Positions 1-8,479 are shown, counted from the first letter of the stretch. The stretch: DNA of 64,000 bases from Paludibacteraceae bacterium (GCA_017384225.1 JAFNUD010000032.1:1-64000); one strand, 5' to 3'. Notes: a model not told the origin generated them from the letters alone. Numbers and translations are program-made.

Positions 1-444
1 ATTGCTCTGTCCTCGAGTCTATTGTTTGGAATGCAAAGAATTGTGCTGATGCTTCATCATTAGAGACTGCACCATTCTATGGAATTACTTCTCAAATCAA
101 GTCCTTTACATTTGGTGAAACTGTAGAGCATATTCCTGCATATCTTTGCTATGGCATGGATAAATTGACCTCTGTGACTATCCCTAACAGCGTAACAAGC
201 ATTGGAGATGAGGCTTTCTCAAATTGCTCTGTCCTCGAGTCTATTGTTTGGAATGCAAAGAATTGTGCTGATGCTTCATCATTAGAGACTGCACCATTCT
301 ATGGAATTACTTCTCAAATCAAGTCCTTTACATTTGGTGAAACTGTAGAGTATATCCCTGCATATTTGTGCTATGGAATGGAAAAATTAACCTCTGTGAC
401 TACTCCTAATAGCCTAAAGACAATCGGTACTTCAGCATTTGAGG
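1..444 (+). repeat. 222-bp tandem duplication inside the LRR gene
   Basis: Bases 1-222 and 223-444 are two copies of a 222-bp (74-codon) unit. About the first 129 bases of each copy are identical, and the rest differ at scattered positions. The first copy may extend upstream of the window. Confidence 0.9.
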
Positions 445-1160
445 GATGTGTGCGTTTGGGCAAGATTAGTCTTGGCACAGGTTTGGCAGAGATTGCTGCC
501 AATGCCTTTGCTGGTTGTACCCGTCTCTATGACATCTATGTGTATGCTACCTATCCTCCATTCGCTGAGGAGTCTTCATTTGCTAACTACAATGTCTATG
601 TATATATCCCATGTGAATACCAACGTGATTATACATTGGATGTAGTTTGGGGTAACTTTAAGTTTATCGAATGTATCGAATCCGAAGATGTAACCACAGA
701 TGGCGTTATTATTACACCTTCCACCAATGATGTCACCATCACATGGCCCACAGAAACAGGGGCAGACTCTTATACAATCGTTATCCAGAAAGGCAACGAG
801 GTATTCTGCACGCTCACTTTCAACGCAGATGGTCAACTGCTTAATATCGCGTTTGCTCCATCTCGTGATGGTAACAATCGTCCTGTACAATATGCTGAGC
901 AAGCGGTTAATGGCTATCGCTTTACTGTGACAGGTTTGGAAGAAGGAACGCATTATGCATATAATATTGATGTGAAAGATGCAGCCGACAAAACCATCAA
1001 GTCATACACTGGCGAATTTACCACCGAATCCACAACGGCAGTTGAGAACACCCATAGCCAATCGCCAACAATCAATTGCCAAAAGATTATCCGCGATGGT
1101 CAATTGTATATTTATCATAATGACAAGACTTACAATACAGTTGGTCAAATAGTAGAGTAA
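1..1160 (+). CDS. BspA-like leucine-rich repeat surface protein, 5' truncated
   Basis: This is the 3' part of a secreted leucine-rich repeat protein. The frame is open from base 3, so the start lies outside the window. The N-terminal half holds LRR_5/BspA-type repeats with the recurring pattern LTSVTIPNSVTSIG and AF.NC, and a 74-residue unit is present twice. After about residue 220 comes a fibronectin III-like beta domain containing VTITWPTETGADSYTI. The last 40 residues (IIRDGQLYIYHNDKTYN, then GQIVE) look like a short C-terminal tail common in secreted Bacteroidales proteins. BspA-type proteins are usually adhesins or host-binding surface proteins; the ligand cannot be read here. The gene ends at a strong bidirectional terminator and converges on prfA. 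Confidence 0.85.
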   Translation, partial: CSVLESIVWNAKNCADASSLETAPFYGITSQIKSFTFGETVEHIPAYLCYGMDKLTSVTIPNSVTSIGDEAFSNCSVLESIVWNAKNCADASSLETAPFYGITSQIKSFTFGETVEYIPAYLCYGMEKLTSVTTPNSLKTIGTSAFEGCVRLGKISLGTGLAEIAANAFAGCTRLYDIYVYATYPPFAEESSFANYNVYVYIPCEYQRDYTLDVVWGNFKFIECIESEDVTTDGVIITPSTNDVTITWPTETGADSYTIVIQKGNEVFCTLTFNADGQLLNIAFAPSRDGNNRPVQYAEQAVNGYRFTVTGLEEGTHYAYNIDVKDAADKTIKSYTGEFTTESTTAVENTHSQSPTINCQKIIRDGQLYIYHNDKTYNTVGQIVE

Positions 1161-1176
1161 TCAACTCTTCAACAAC

Positions 1177-1212
1177 AAAATAAGCACCCGCTTGGGTGCT
1201 TATTTTTATTTT
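1177..1212. terminator. Bidirectional intrinsic terminator
   Basis: A nine-pair stem, TAAGCACCC with GGGTGCTTA (1181-1189 and 1194-1202), has a GCTT loop and is flanked by A-runs on the left and T-runs on the right. It can serve both the LRR gene (plus) and prfA (minus), which converge here. Confidence 0.85.
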
Positions 1213-1230
1213 CGCCTATAAATCAAAATT

Positions 1231-2331
1231 CTATAGTTCACTCTCCTTCATTCTTTCCGCATTCTCTGCCACTTGCAGGGCATCAATCACACCTTGAATC
1301 TCGCCATCCATAAAGGCAGTCAAGTTATATATCGTATAACCTATACGGTGGTCAGTGATACGCCCTTGAGGATAGTTATAGGTACGAATCTTCGCGGAGC
1401 GGTCACCTGTACTCACCATCGTCTTACGGCGCGCAGCGATGTCGTCGATATATTTCTGGTGCTCCTTATCATATATCTGCGTGCGCAGGCGCGAGAGAGC
1501 ACGCTCTTTATTCTTTGGCTGGTCGCGGGTCTCAGTACACTCAATCAATATCTCTTGCACCTCGCCCGTGTTAGGGTTCTTCCAGTTATAGCGCAAGCGA
1601 ACACCCGATTCCACCTTGTTCACGTTCTGACCACCAGCACCGCCGCTTCGGAAAGTCTCCCACTTAATCTCGCCCTCGTTGATATGCACCTCAAACTCAT
1701 CTGCCTCTGGCAATACCGCCACCGTCGCAGCCGATGTATGCACACGACCTTGTGTCTCTGTCACTGGCACACGTTGCACACGGTGCACGCCCGATTCGTA
1801 TTTCAATGTGCCATAGACATTTTCGCCAGATACGTTGAAAATGATTTCTTTGAATCCACCCACAGCACCTTCCGAAAAACTACTCACGGTCATCTTCATG
1901 CCGTGTGTCTCAAAATACTTGCTGTACATACGGAACAAATCTCCCGCAAAAATCGATGCCTCATCACCACCCGTTCCTGCACGAATCTCCATGACCACAT
2001 TCTTGCCGTCTTCTGGATCTTGTGGCAGCAACATCAACTTCACTTCCTCTTCCAGACCAGGTATCTGTGGCTCCAGTTCATCAATCATATCACGAGCCAT
2101 CTCACGCAAATCAGCATCCGACTCGTTGTGAAACAAGAATTTAGCCTCCTCCAAGTCCGTTACGGCTTTCTTGTATTTCTCTGCAGATGCCAACACACGC
2201 TCCAAATCACGATATTCGCGATTCAAACGCACATAACGCGCTTGATCGGCGATTACAGAGGGGTCTGTAATCAACAAACTCACCTCGTGAAACTTTGCCT
2301 CTAATCCGTCTATTCTTTCTAATATATTCAT
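1231..2331 (-). CDS. prfA: Peptide chain release factor 1
   Basis: RF1 recognises UAA and UAG and triggers peptidyl-tRNA hydrolysis on the ribosome. The 366-residue product has the usual class-I length. The GGQ motif lies in GGAGGQNVNKVESGVRLRY, and the codon-recognition segment VQRVPVTETQGRVHTSA has the PxT tripeptide of RF1 rather than the SPF of RF2. The ATG at 2331 gives the standard N-terminus MNILERIDGLEAKF. It is the last gene of a run with the secreted protein at 2358 and the AmgK-RapZ fusion at 3029, probably transcribed from the promoter at 4516-4523. Confidence 0.97.
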   Translation of the reverse strand: MNILERIDGLEAKFHEVSLLITDPSVIADQARYVRLNREYRDLERVLASAEKYKKAVTDLEEAKFLFHNESDADLREMARDMIDELEPQIPGLEEEVKLMLLPQDPEDGKNVVMEIRAGTGGDEASIFAGDLFRMYSKYFETHGMKMTVSSFSEGAVGGFKEIIFNVSGENVYGTLKYESGVHRVQRVPVTETQGRVHTSAATVAVLPEADEFEVHINEGEIKWETFRSGGAGGQNVNKVESGVRLRYNWKNPNTGEVQEILIECTETRDQPKNKERALSRLRTQIYDKEHQKYIDDIAARRKTMVSTGDRSAKIRTYNYPQGRITDHRIGYTIYNLTAFMDGEIQGVIDALQVAENAERMKESEL

Positions 2332-2357
2332 ATTGTTATTCTACACAATCTACGTGT

Positions 2358-2996
2358 TCACTTTCCTTTCTCTTTATCTATCGCGGCCCAATATTCATCC
2401 GTTGGTTGTTCTCCTTCGGCGGTTAATCTTAGGTTTTCAACAAAACGAGACAATCGCCAATCCACCGTTTCACTATATACTTTTCGGGAGATAAAAATGC
2501 GGAAAAACCATCCAAACTTCACATGTACATCCATTCCCATTCGTACACACGCTTGTTCTATGGGCTGCAAATGAAAACTACCATATGCTTGCTTTATCAG
2601 TGTTCCTGCATAATGTATATCTACACGTATATCCCGTCTATCACCCGCCATCGTATCCACTACCATACTCTCTATCACTACATCGCGCAGGAAAGGCTTC
2701 TCATTTACCAACACATCTAATACCAATCTGCTATACTGTCTTTCCGGATCATATGAAGATTCCTTCCAAACTAAATAAAAGGCATTCTTTTCCGATTCGT
2801 CCTGCATGCCCAATCCGCAGAAGAATTTCTCTGATAGCATTTGCGGATTAGTTTGCAAGCAATATATCATCGAATCTACGGCTTGATTACAATCATCCAT
2901 AGATGCTGTCACCTGCGTCTCGTAGGTAGTGTGAAACATACCATCCGATAACGTTGTCAGCATCGTTAGTAATAAAGAAAATACTAATCCCACCAT
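2358..2996 (-). CDS. Small secreted protein of unknown function
   Basis: This 212-residue protein is not recognised. The N-terminus (MVGLVFSLLLTMLTTLSDG) is hydrophobic and looks like a signal peptide or membrane anchor. There is no lipobox cysteine. The rest is a mixed alpha/beta sequence with no repeats or obvious catalytic motif. It begins 32 bases after the stop of the AmgK-RapZ gene and ends 26 bases before prfA, so it is probably co-transcribed with both. The neighbouring kinase hints at an envelope role, but this is only context. Confidence 0.7.
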   Translation of the reverse strand: MVGLVFSLLLTMLTTLSDGMFHTTYETQVTASMDDCNQAVDSMIYCLQTNPQMLSEKFFCGLGMQDESEKNAFYLVWKESSYDPERQYSRLVLDVLVNEKPFLRDVVIESMVVDTMAGDRRDIRVDIHYAGTLIKQAYGSFHLQPIEQACVRMGMDVHVKFGWFFRIFISRKVYSETVDWRLSRFVENLRLTAEGEQPTDEYWAAIDKEKGK

Positions 2997-3028
2997 TTTT
3001 CTTCAATTTTAACCGACATCAAGCGTCA

Positions 3029-4492
3029 CTAATCCCTCGCCTGAAACACGCGTTCTTGATTTTGTTCACGATGAATCAACTGCACCTCTACTCCATATTT
3101 CTCATGGATATGCTGTGCCATTTTCTCTGCGGCATATACCGAACGATGTTGTCCTCCCGTACAGCCAAAGGATATCATTAGATTTTGAAATCCGCGATCC
3201 ATGTAGCGTTTCACGGAGAAATCCACCATATCGTATGCTTGCTCCAAAAATGGCAATATCTCGCCATCTTCCTCCAAGAAGTCTATCACAGGCTTATCCA
3301 TACCTGTAAAGAATTGATAACGCTCATATTTACCAGGATTGTTGATAGCACGACAGTCAAATACAAAGCCGCCACCGTTACCCGAACTATCGGCTGGAAT
3401 TCCTTTCTTATATGAGAAACTAAATACACGTACCACCAATGGCTTGCGTACACCAACCTCCTTAAATTGCTTCATTTCTGTCATTTGACGCAACACCTCA
3501 ATTAAATAAGGATAATCCTCACTTGCATGTTTCAACAAATGACGAAGATTATCTATCGCAAAAGGTATTGACTGCAAGAAGTGAGGTTTTTTCTCAAAAT
3601 ATCCGCGGAATCCATACGCTCCAAGTACTTGCATAGTGCGGAACAAAACAAAATGTTTGAGTACATCGTAGAATTTCTCTTTATCTACAGATAAATAATG
3701 TTGTAATTCTTCTAAATATACCTCCACCAACTCCTCGCGCAAATCTGGATGAAAATTCGCTTTTGCCTGCCATAAGAAAGATGCCACATCATAATATACA
3801 GGACCTTTTCTTCCACCCTGAAAATCAATAAAATACGGCACAACCTCCTTCTTACCATTCACCTCTCTTTCCACTACCATAACATTACGAGATTGAAAAT
3901 CGCGATATAAGAAAGCCGTCATTTCACTATTATTCAGCAAGATATATGCCAAACGCTCAAACTCATTTTCTAATAAGTCCTCCTGAAAATCTAAACCCGT
4001 AGCTTTTAGAAAACAATATTTAAAGTAGTTCAAATCCCAAAGGATTGATCGCAAATTAAATTCGGGCTGTGGATAACATTGATTAAAATCAAAATTCTTT
4101 GCAGCTACCACCTGAAATTTAGCCAAGCCACGCATCGTTTTTCGCAACATCTCTTTCTCAGTAGCACTAAAGACACCCGTTTTACGCCCCTCTGCAATAT
4201 AGTCAAATAGCAATGTGTTACCCAAATCTTGCTGCACATAATTCATCTCGTCATCGCTCACTGCAAGCACACGTGGTACATCTAACCCATGCGCAAGAAA
4301 ATGCTGTGCCATATAGAGAAACGCATGATTTTCATCGCGGGAAGTACCTTGTACCCCTATCAGTGAAGTCATTTCATCGTCACTTATTATACGATAATAT
4401 CTACGATTACTACCTGATGCGGTCAATGCCACCTGCTCTCCAGCTTTTTTGCCTGTAGCTTCAAAAAACAATTGACTTAATGATTGCGCCAT
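3029..4492 (-). CDS. AmgK-like sugar kinase fused to a RapZ C-terminal domain
   Basis: The 487-residue product joins two domains. Residues 1 to about 330 are an aminoglycoside-phosphotransferase-fold kinase: the catalytic-loop segment FLYRDFQSRNVMV and the metal-binding segment PYFIDFQGGRKGPVYYDVAS are visible. This family includes AmgK, the anomeric kinase for MurNAc and GlcNAc in peptidoglycan recycling. Residues from about 350 match the RapZ C-terminal domain, with SFSYKKGIP, FVFDCRAINNPGKY, TGMDKPVIDFL and FGCTGGQHRSVYAAE. The P-loop N-terminal domain of classical RapZ is absent. In enterobacteria the RapZ C-terminal domain senses glucosamine-6-phosphate and binds small RNAs. A MurU-like nucleotidyltransferase at 42316 could supply the next recycling step. 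Substrate specificity is inference. Confidence 0.85.
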   Translation of the reverse strand: MAQSLSQLFFEATGKKAGEQVALTASGSNRRYYRIISDDEMTSLIGVQGTSRDENHAFLYMAQHFLAHGLDVPRVLAVSDDEMNYVQQDLGNTLLFDYIAEGRKTGVFSATEKEMLRKTMRGLAKFQVVAAKNFDFNQCYPQPEFNLRSILWDLNYFKYCFLKATGLDFQEDLLENEFERLAYILLNNSEMTAFLYRDFQSRNVMVVEREVNGKKEVVPYFIDFQGGRKGPVYYDVASFLWQAKANFHPDLREELVEVYLEELQHYLSVDKEKFYDVLKHFVLFRTMQVLGAYGFRGYFEKKPHFLQSIPFAIDNLRHLLKHASEDYPYLIEVLRQMTEMKQFKEVGVRKPLVVRVFSFSYKKGIPADSSGNGGGFVFDCRAINNPGKYERYQFFTGMDKPVIDFLEEDGEILPFLEQAYDMVDFSVKRYMDRGFQNLMISFGCTGGQHRSVYAAEKMAQHIHEKYGVEVQLIHREQNQERVFQARD

Positions 4493-4515
4493 AATTATCC
4501 AATGTAAATTTGCTA

Positions 4516-4523
4516 CAAAGGTA
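4516..4523 (-). promoter_or_regulatory. Bacteroidota -7 promoter element for the AmgK-RapZ/prfA run
   Basis: On the minus strand this reads TACCTTTG, an exact match to the TAnnTTTG consensus. It lies 23 bases before the ATG at 4492. Confidence 0.75.
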
Positions 4524-4595
4524 CTACTTTTTTACGAAATATACAAAAAAACACGTTTTTTTTCAAAAAAATTTGGTCATATCAAAAAAAAGCAG

Positions 4596-4603
4596 TACCT
4601 TTG
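4596..4603 (+). promoter_or_regulatory. -7 promoter element for tRNA-Lys
   Basis: TACCTTTG lies 25 bases upstream of the tRNA 5' end, after A-rich sequence. It is divergent from the promoter at 4516-4523. Confidence 0.75.
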
Positions 4604-4627
4604 CAGTCGCTTTTGAAAAAAAAGTTG

Positions 4628-4700
4628 GTCTTCCTAGCTCAGTTGGTAGAGCAACTGACTCTTAATCAGTGGGTCCAGGGTTCGAGTCCCTGGGAGGACA
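4628..4700 (+). tRNA. tRNA-Lys (anticodon CTT)
   Basis: A full cloverleaf folds by eye. The acceptor GTCTTCC pairs with GGAGGAC (one G-U pair), the anticodon stem is ACTGA/TCAGT with loop CTCTTAA (anticodon CTT, reading AAG), and the T-arm is CAGGG-TTCGAGT-CCCTG. The discriminator base is A at 4700. The CCA end is not encoded. A terminator follows at once. Confidence 0.96.
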
Positions 4701-4701
4701 C

Positions 4702-4731
4702 AAAAGACATCCGAGAGGGTGTCTTTTTTTG
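4702..4731 (+). terminator. Intrinsic terminator of tRNA-Lys
   Basis: The hairpin AAAAGACATCC / GGGTGTCTTTT has a GAGA loop and is followed by a run of T on the plus strand, directly after the tRNA. Confidence 0.85.
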
Positions 4732-4870
4732 TGTTCTCCTGTGGGACGAGAACCCTCCTAATAATTACTAGGGCTCCCAAAATGCTGTAGTATTTTGGGA
4801 AGAGCGGAGGCATCGAGCACCCTAATGTCGCACAGCGACAGTCAATGTGCGAAATAGTATTTTGCTATAA
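4732..4870. other. Structured non-coding spacer after tRNA-Lys
   Basis: No credible gene is present. The spacer holds two clean inverted repeats: TCCCAAAAT/ATTTTGGGA (4775-4783 and 4792-4800, loop of 8) and GTCGC/GCGAC (4827-4831 and 4835-4839). There is also a near-palindrome around 4757-4772. Read on the minus strand, a short segment near 4742-4756 resembles a T-arm, so a tRNA remnant is possible. Translations across the tRNA antisense strand are spurious. Confidence 0.5.
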
Positions 4871-4909
4871 TAAAACAATCGCCTATTGCAGGCGATTGTT
4901 TTATTTTTT
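4871..4909. terminator. Terminator hairpin downstream of the M23 gene
   Basis: A 13-pair stem, TAAAACAATCGCC / GGCGATTGTTTTA, has a seven-base loop. T-rich sequence follows on the plus strand. On the minus strand it lies 18 bases after the M23 stop codon and so can also end the 7712-4921 transcript. Confidence 0.8.
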
Positions 4910-4920
4910 GTATTGTCTTT

Positions 4921-6126
4921 CTATTGCTGCAACAGCTTACGATAGTTTTCCACTACGATTGTGAAAGTGTCCTTGTATTGAGCAGGAATAGGTTCTGCTG
5001 GCGGTGATTGCATCTTCAGCGGATCTATGGGACTACCATTTTTCCATACGCGGAAATCCAAATGCGGACCTGTGCTTGAGCCTGAACTACCTACATAGCC
5101 AATCACTTCACCTTGCTTCACATGCTTGCCAACAGCCAAACCCTTGGCATATTTCGATAGGTGTAAGTATGCTGTAGTATAGGTGGAATTGTGCTTGATT
5201 TTCACAGTATGCCCTCCGCCACCTTTGTATTGCTTCATAGTGACTACACCATCTCCGATACTCACTACTGGAGTTCCCATAGGTGCAGCGTAATCCACAC
5301 CAGTATGCGGGCGAACTACCTTATAGATAGGATGTTTTCGCGCATAGGTAAAACCCGAAGAAATACGTTTGTAGTTCAGCGGTGCTTTAAGAAATGTCTT
5401 GCGTAAACTATTACCTTCAGCATCAAAATAGTTGCCGATATTTTCATGCTCAAACCAAAAGGCCGACTGCCAATGGCGCGCATGATAGAAGTCAGCCGCA
5501 TAAATACGCCCTATTCCAATGCGTGTACTATCCACATATTGTTCATCGTAATATACACGTATGGAATCACCTTTTTGCAATCCAAAAAAGTCTATCGTCC
5601 ACGCATAGATATCGCTGAGTTCCAAAGCCAGTTCTGTAGGCAACCCATTACCTACCATAGCATTCCAGAGGCTACTCTCTATCACCACATCTGCAGCACG
5701 ATTGACATGTGTAATGGGTTTTTCAAAACTTTCTACGTATATCGAATCTGTTAGGTGGAGTACGACGTCCTCTCTAATAGATGGCTTGTACACATAGTAG
5801 CACAACTGCTCTACCCCTGCTGTATCCATCTGAAAGAGCGCATAATAGGTCTTGCCTGGACGAATAGTGCGCACATCAAATTCAGAGCGAGGCATCAGGG
5901 TTATACCAGTGATCTGTTTGCGTGTAGCGCCTAATCGGTTCAAAATTCCACCCAATGTCTCTCTATTGTTTACTACGCATGTGTCTATGCGAAACGAATC
6001 AATAGGCACCCCCCATTCATAGCGAACAACAGGCGCAGCGGCTTGTTGTTCGGTACTATTTGTCTTGGCGCAGGCGATTAATCCTAAAACTACTACCAAT
6101 AGTATAACTATTTTGCTTATCTTCAT
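4921..6126 (-). CDS. M23-family peptidase-like lipoprotein
   Basis: This 401-residue lipoprotein has a type II signal peptide ending in a lipobox (LIAC, Cys 19), so it should be anchored in the envelope. The N-terminal half (GGILNRLGATRKQITGI) resembles the LysM/OapA-like domain found before M23 domains. The C-terminal M23/LytM domain keeps the first metal motif HTGVD (His 274, Asp 278), His 322 in YLHLS, and His 355 in GPHLDFRVW. M23 enzymes normally have HxH at that last motif; here the final zinc ligand is Asp 357. It may be a divergent endopeptidase or an inactive activator of the EnvC/NlpD kind. It starts 4 bases after the glycosyltransferase stop. Confidence 0.9.
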   Translation of the reverse strand: MKISKIVILLVVVLGLIACAKTNSTEQQAAAPVVRYEWGVPIDSFRIDTCVVNNRETLGGILNRLGATRKQITGITLMPRSEFDVRTIRPGKTYYALFQMDTAGVEQLCYYVYKPSIREDVVLHLTDSIYVESFEKPITHVNRAADVVIESSLWNAMVGNGLPTELALELSDIYAWTIDFFGLQKGDSIRVYYDEQYVDSTRIGIGRIYAADFYHARHWQSAFWFEHENIGNYFDAEGNSLRKTFLKAPLNYKRISSGFTYARKHPIYKVVRPHTGVDYAAPMGTPVVSIGDGVVTMKQYKGGGGHTVKIKHNSTYTTAYLHLSKYAKGLAVGKHVKQGEVIGYVGSSGSSTGPHLDFRVWKNGSPIDPLKMQSPPAEPIPAQYKDTFTIVVENYRKLLQQ

Positions 6127-6130
6127 GAGC

Positions 6131-6868
6131 TTACTTCTTCTGCGGATACTTGCGTGTCAGCGATCCTAATTTCAATCGAATTACACCCAACAATGCTTCC
6201 GAAAAGATTCCGCCCGACATTTTACTCGTGCCTAATACACGATTGATAAAGATAATAGGCACCTCCTTAATCGTAAATCCACATTTGTAAGCAGTGTATT
6301 TCATTTCTATTTGGAAAGCATATCCTTTGAAACGTATCTTATCTAATTCAATAGTTTCCAATACTTGTCGGCGATAGCATTTGAAACCCGCTGTCGTGTC
6401 GTGAATATTTACGCCCAATACGAAGCGCACATATTTGCTAGCAAAATACGACATCAGCACACGCCCCATAGGCCAATTCACTACATTCACACCACTCACA
6501 TAGCGACTACCAATAGCTACATCTGCTCCTTGATTAGCACATGCATCATAAAGTTTCAGCAAGTCGTCAGGATTATGCGAAAAGTCAGCATCCATCTCAA
6601 AAATATAATCGTACTGATGTTCAATAGCCCATTTAAAACCTGTGATATAGGCAGTTCCTAATCCTAATTTACCTGCGCGCTCAATGATGTGCAAACGACC
6701 ATTATAAGTAGTCTGCATCAGTTCTTTTACAATGGTAGCTGTGCCATCAGGCGATCCATCGTCAATAATCAGCACGTGAAAACCCAATGGTAGATTCATC
6801 ACGGCTGTGATGATAGCCGCTATATTCTCCTTTTCATTGTACGTAGGAATGATTACTAACTTATCCAT
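6131..6868 (-). CDS. Polyprenol-phosphate mannosyltransferase-like GT2
   Basis: A 245-residue family-2 glycosyltransferase of the dolichol-phosphate mannose synthase (DPM1) type. The N-terminal Rossmann segment LVIIPTYNEKENI, the nucleotide-binding IIDDGSPDGTA, the DxD-like EMDADFSHNP and the downstream GSRYVSG are all in the family order. No C-terminal membrane domain is present, so it resembles the soluble or membrane-associated short form. It probably transfers a hexose from a nucleotide sugar to a polyprenyl phosphate. It sits between the YycJ-like hydrolase and the M23 lipoprotein with 4-base gaps on both sides, indicating one transcript. The exact sugar is unknown. Confidence 0.9.
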   Translation of the reverse strand: MDKLVIIPTYNEKENIAAIITAVMNLPLGFHVLIIDDGSPDGTATIVKELMQTTYNGRLHIIERAGKLGLGTAYITGFKWAIEHQYDYIFEMDADFSHNPDDLLKLYDACANQGADVAIGSRYVSGVNVVNWPMGRVLMSYFASKYVRFVLGVNIHDTTAGFKCYRRQVLETIELDKIRFKGYAFQIEMKYTAYKCGFTIKEVPIIFINRVLGTSKMSGGIFSEALLGVIRLKLGSLTRKYPQKK

Positions 6869-6872
6869 AAAA

Positions 6873-7712
6873 TTATACTATTTTAGAGGAAATGATATTT
6901 TCGTTTAATATATAAATAGGACTTGGTTTCAGTCGCTCTAAAGGTGTGATAAACACATCTTCTCCAGGCATAACACCTTCTTCTAACAATATTTCTTTAA
7001 TTGTTTCCATTGCCACATTGGGGTCGTTATTCTCGTGACTTAAGTGACACAAGAATACGTTACGCATTTCTGCATGCCAATTTTTGGCAAGTAATTGTCC
7101 ACAAGTTTCATTGCTTTGATGCCCTTTGGGAGAAAGGATTCTCTCTTTAAGGTAGGTAGGATACGGACCATTTAGCAGCAACTGTTCATCATGGTTAGCT
7201 TCTATCACCACATGGTTGGCTGTCGCCAAATAGCTTTCCATAGTGATATTTGGTAGTCCACAGTCAGTGATAATCACCACTCGTTGTCCTAAAAAATCAA
7301 TCACATATCCCACGCACTCAGTAGAGTCATGTGAAATGCCAAATGTATTGATCTTCATACCGTTAAGCTGCCATTCTACGCCTTTCTCAAAGTATCGTTG
7401 CGAGGTACGAAGCTTCTCACGCACGCCATAGTTGCGATCAATACCATCGTGAATAGCACGTGTAGAGTAGATGGGCAAGTGTACGCGCTCGCCCAAGGTA
7501 CCGACTGCACGAATATGGTCAGCATGATCATGAGTAATAAGCACCCCCATAATGTTGGCATAATCCAACCCCATTTCGCGTAGGTTTTTCTGAATAGTAC
7601 GCGCAGAGATACCAGCATCTATCAAGATACCCCATTTGCAGGTACCCAAGAAATAGCAATTACCACTGCTTCCACTGGCAAAACTTCTGAATATGAGCTG
7701 GTTGTCGTTCAT
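6873..7712 (-). CDS. YycJ/WalJ-like metallo-beta-lactamase-fold hydrolase
   Basis: This 279-residue MBL-fold protein begins with FRSFASGSSGNCYFL, typical of the YycJ/WalJ branch. The metal motif HDHADH (in LITHDHADHIRAV), a second HDS (GISHDSTE), the Asp motif IITDCG and HLSHENND near the end complete the metal-binding set. WalJ in Firmicutes is linked to cell-wall control and DNA repair. In Bacteroidota the role is not established, although possible phosphodiesterase or nuclease activity fits the fold. It is the first gene of a three-gene run with its own promoter at 7752-7759. Confidence 0.9.
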   Translation of the reverse strand: MNDNQLIFRSFASGSSGNCYFLGTCKWGILIDAGISARTIQKNLREMGLDYANIMGVLITHDHADHIRAVGTLGERVHLPIYSTRAIHDGIDRNYGVREKLRTSQRYFEKGVEWQLNGMKINTFGISHDSTECVGYVIDFLGQRVVIITDCGLPNITMESYLATANHVVIEANHDEQLLLNGPYPTYLKERILSPKGHQSNETCGQLLAKNWHAEMRNVFLCHLSHENNDPNVAMETIKEILLEEGVMPGEDVFITPLERLKPSPIYILNENIISSKIV

Positions 7713-7751
7713 TCCTTTCTACACAATCAGGCAATATACCTAATCAGCTTG

Positions 7752-7759
7752 CAAAGTTA
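7752..7759 (-). promoter_or_regulatory. -7 promoter element for the 7712-4921 run
   Basis: It reads TAACTTTG on the minus strand, 39 bases upstream of the hydrolase ATG. Confidence 0.7.
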
Positions 7760-7857
7760 CACAAAAATATGCATATATGCAAGAAATCCGAACATTATTT
7801 GCAAAAAAAGTTCGCACATACCAAAAGTTATACTGAAAATTTCACCTATATGGATTT

Positions 7858-8454
7858 TTATCTAATTTGCTTTAATATTTCCTCGCAAAGAGTAGAAATA
7901 GGTTTAGTACCATCATTGTTTATTATTACATCGGCACGCAGAATATCTCCCTCTACATCTTGTGCATGCATGCGCGCACGCACTTTTGCTGTCGTCGTGT
8001 GATCACGTGCAATGGTACGCTCTACGCGTATAGCCTCTGGTGCTGTAATCATCACTACTTTATCACACAACTTATCAAAACCCGCTTGGTAAAGAATCGC
8101 ACACTCAACAAAGTATGGCATAGCGTTATTGATTTCGTTTTTCCAACGGAGAATATCATGTTTTACCGCAGGGTGAACGATAGCATTTAGGCGAGAGAGT
8201 AAGTCCTCCTCAGTCCCCACTCTTAAGGGTAAAGAGTTGAATACTTTTTGTGCAACAATATGGGTTTGATATACGTCGTCCTTATATACTTCCTTGCCAA
8301 AAAGTTTTTCCATCTGTTCGCGCACTCGCGCATCTTCCACAATCAGGCGCTTCGCCTCGCTATCTGTATCATACACGGCATAGCCCATCCGGCGCAATTG
8401 CTTAGCAATCGTGCTCTTACCACTTCCTATTCCTCCTGTAAGACCAATTATCAT
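7858..8454 (-). CDS. coaE: Dephospho-CoA kinase
   Basis: CoaE phosphorylates dephospho-CoA in the last step of coenzyme A synthesis in the cytoplasm. The P-loop GLTGGIGSGKST is at the N-terminus, and YDTD and the downstream lid segment RTIARDHTTTAKVRARM follow. The ATG at 8454 is preferred because it gives MIIGLTGGIGSGKS. A longer frame to 8523 would overlap the end of the MBOAT gene and adds no homologous sequence. It is about 198 residues, the usual family size. It is the last gene of the pyrC-to-coaE run. Confidence 0.95.
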   Translation of the reverse strand: MIIGLTGGIGSGKSTIAKQLRRMGYAVYDTDSEAKRLIVEDARVREQMEKLFGKEVYKDDVYQTHIVAQKVFNSLPLRVGTEEDLLSRLNAIVHPAVKHDILRWKNEINNAMPYFVECAILYQAGFDKLCDKVVMITAPEAIRVERTIARDHTTTAKVRARMHAQDVEGDILRADVIINNDGTKPISTLCEEILKQIR

Positions 8455-8479
8455 TGTTTTAATGCGCGCTACGCAGTCG

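Noticed and set aside
1273..2304. Long plus-strand frame opposite prfA
   Set aside because: A shadow of the RF1 gene on the other strand; no recognisable domain and rich in rare residue patterns.
4600..4760. Antisense open frames across tRNA-Lys
   Set aside because: They translate the complement of the tRNA; no independent coding signal.
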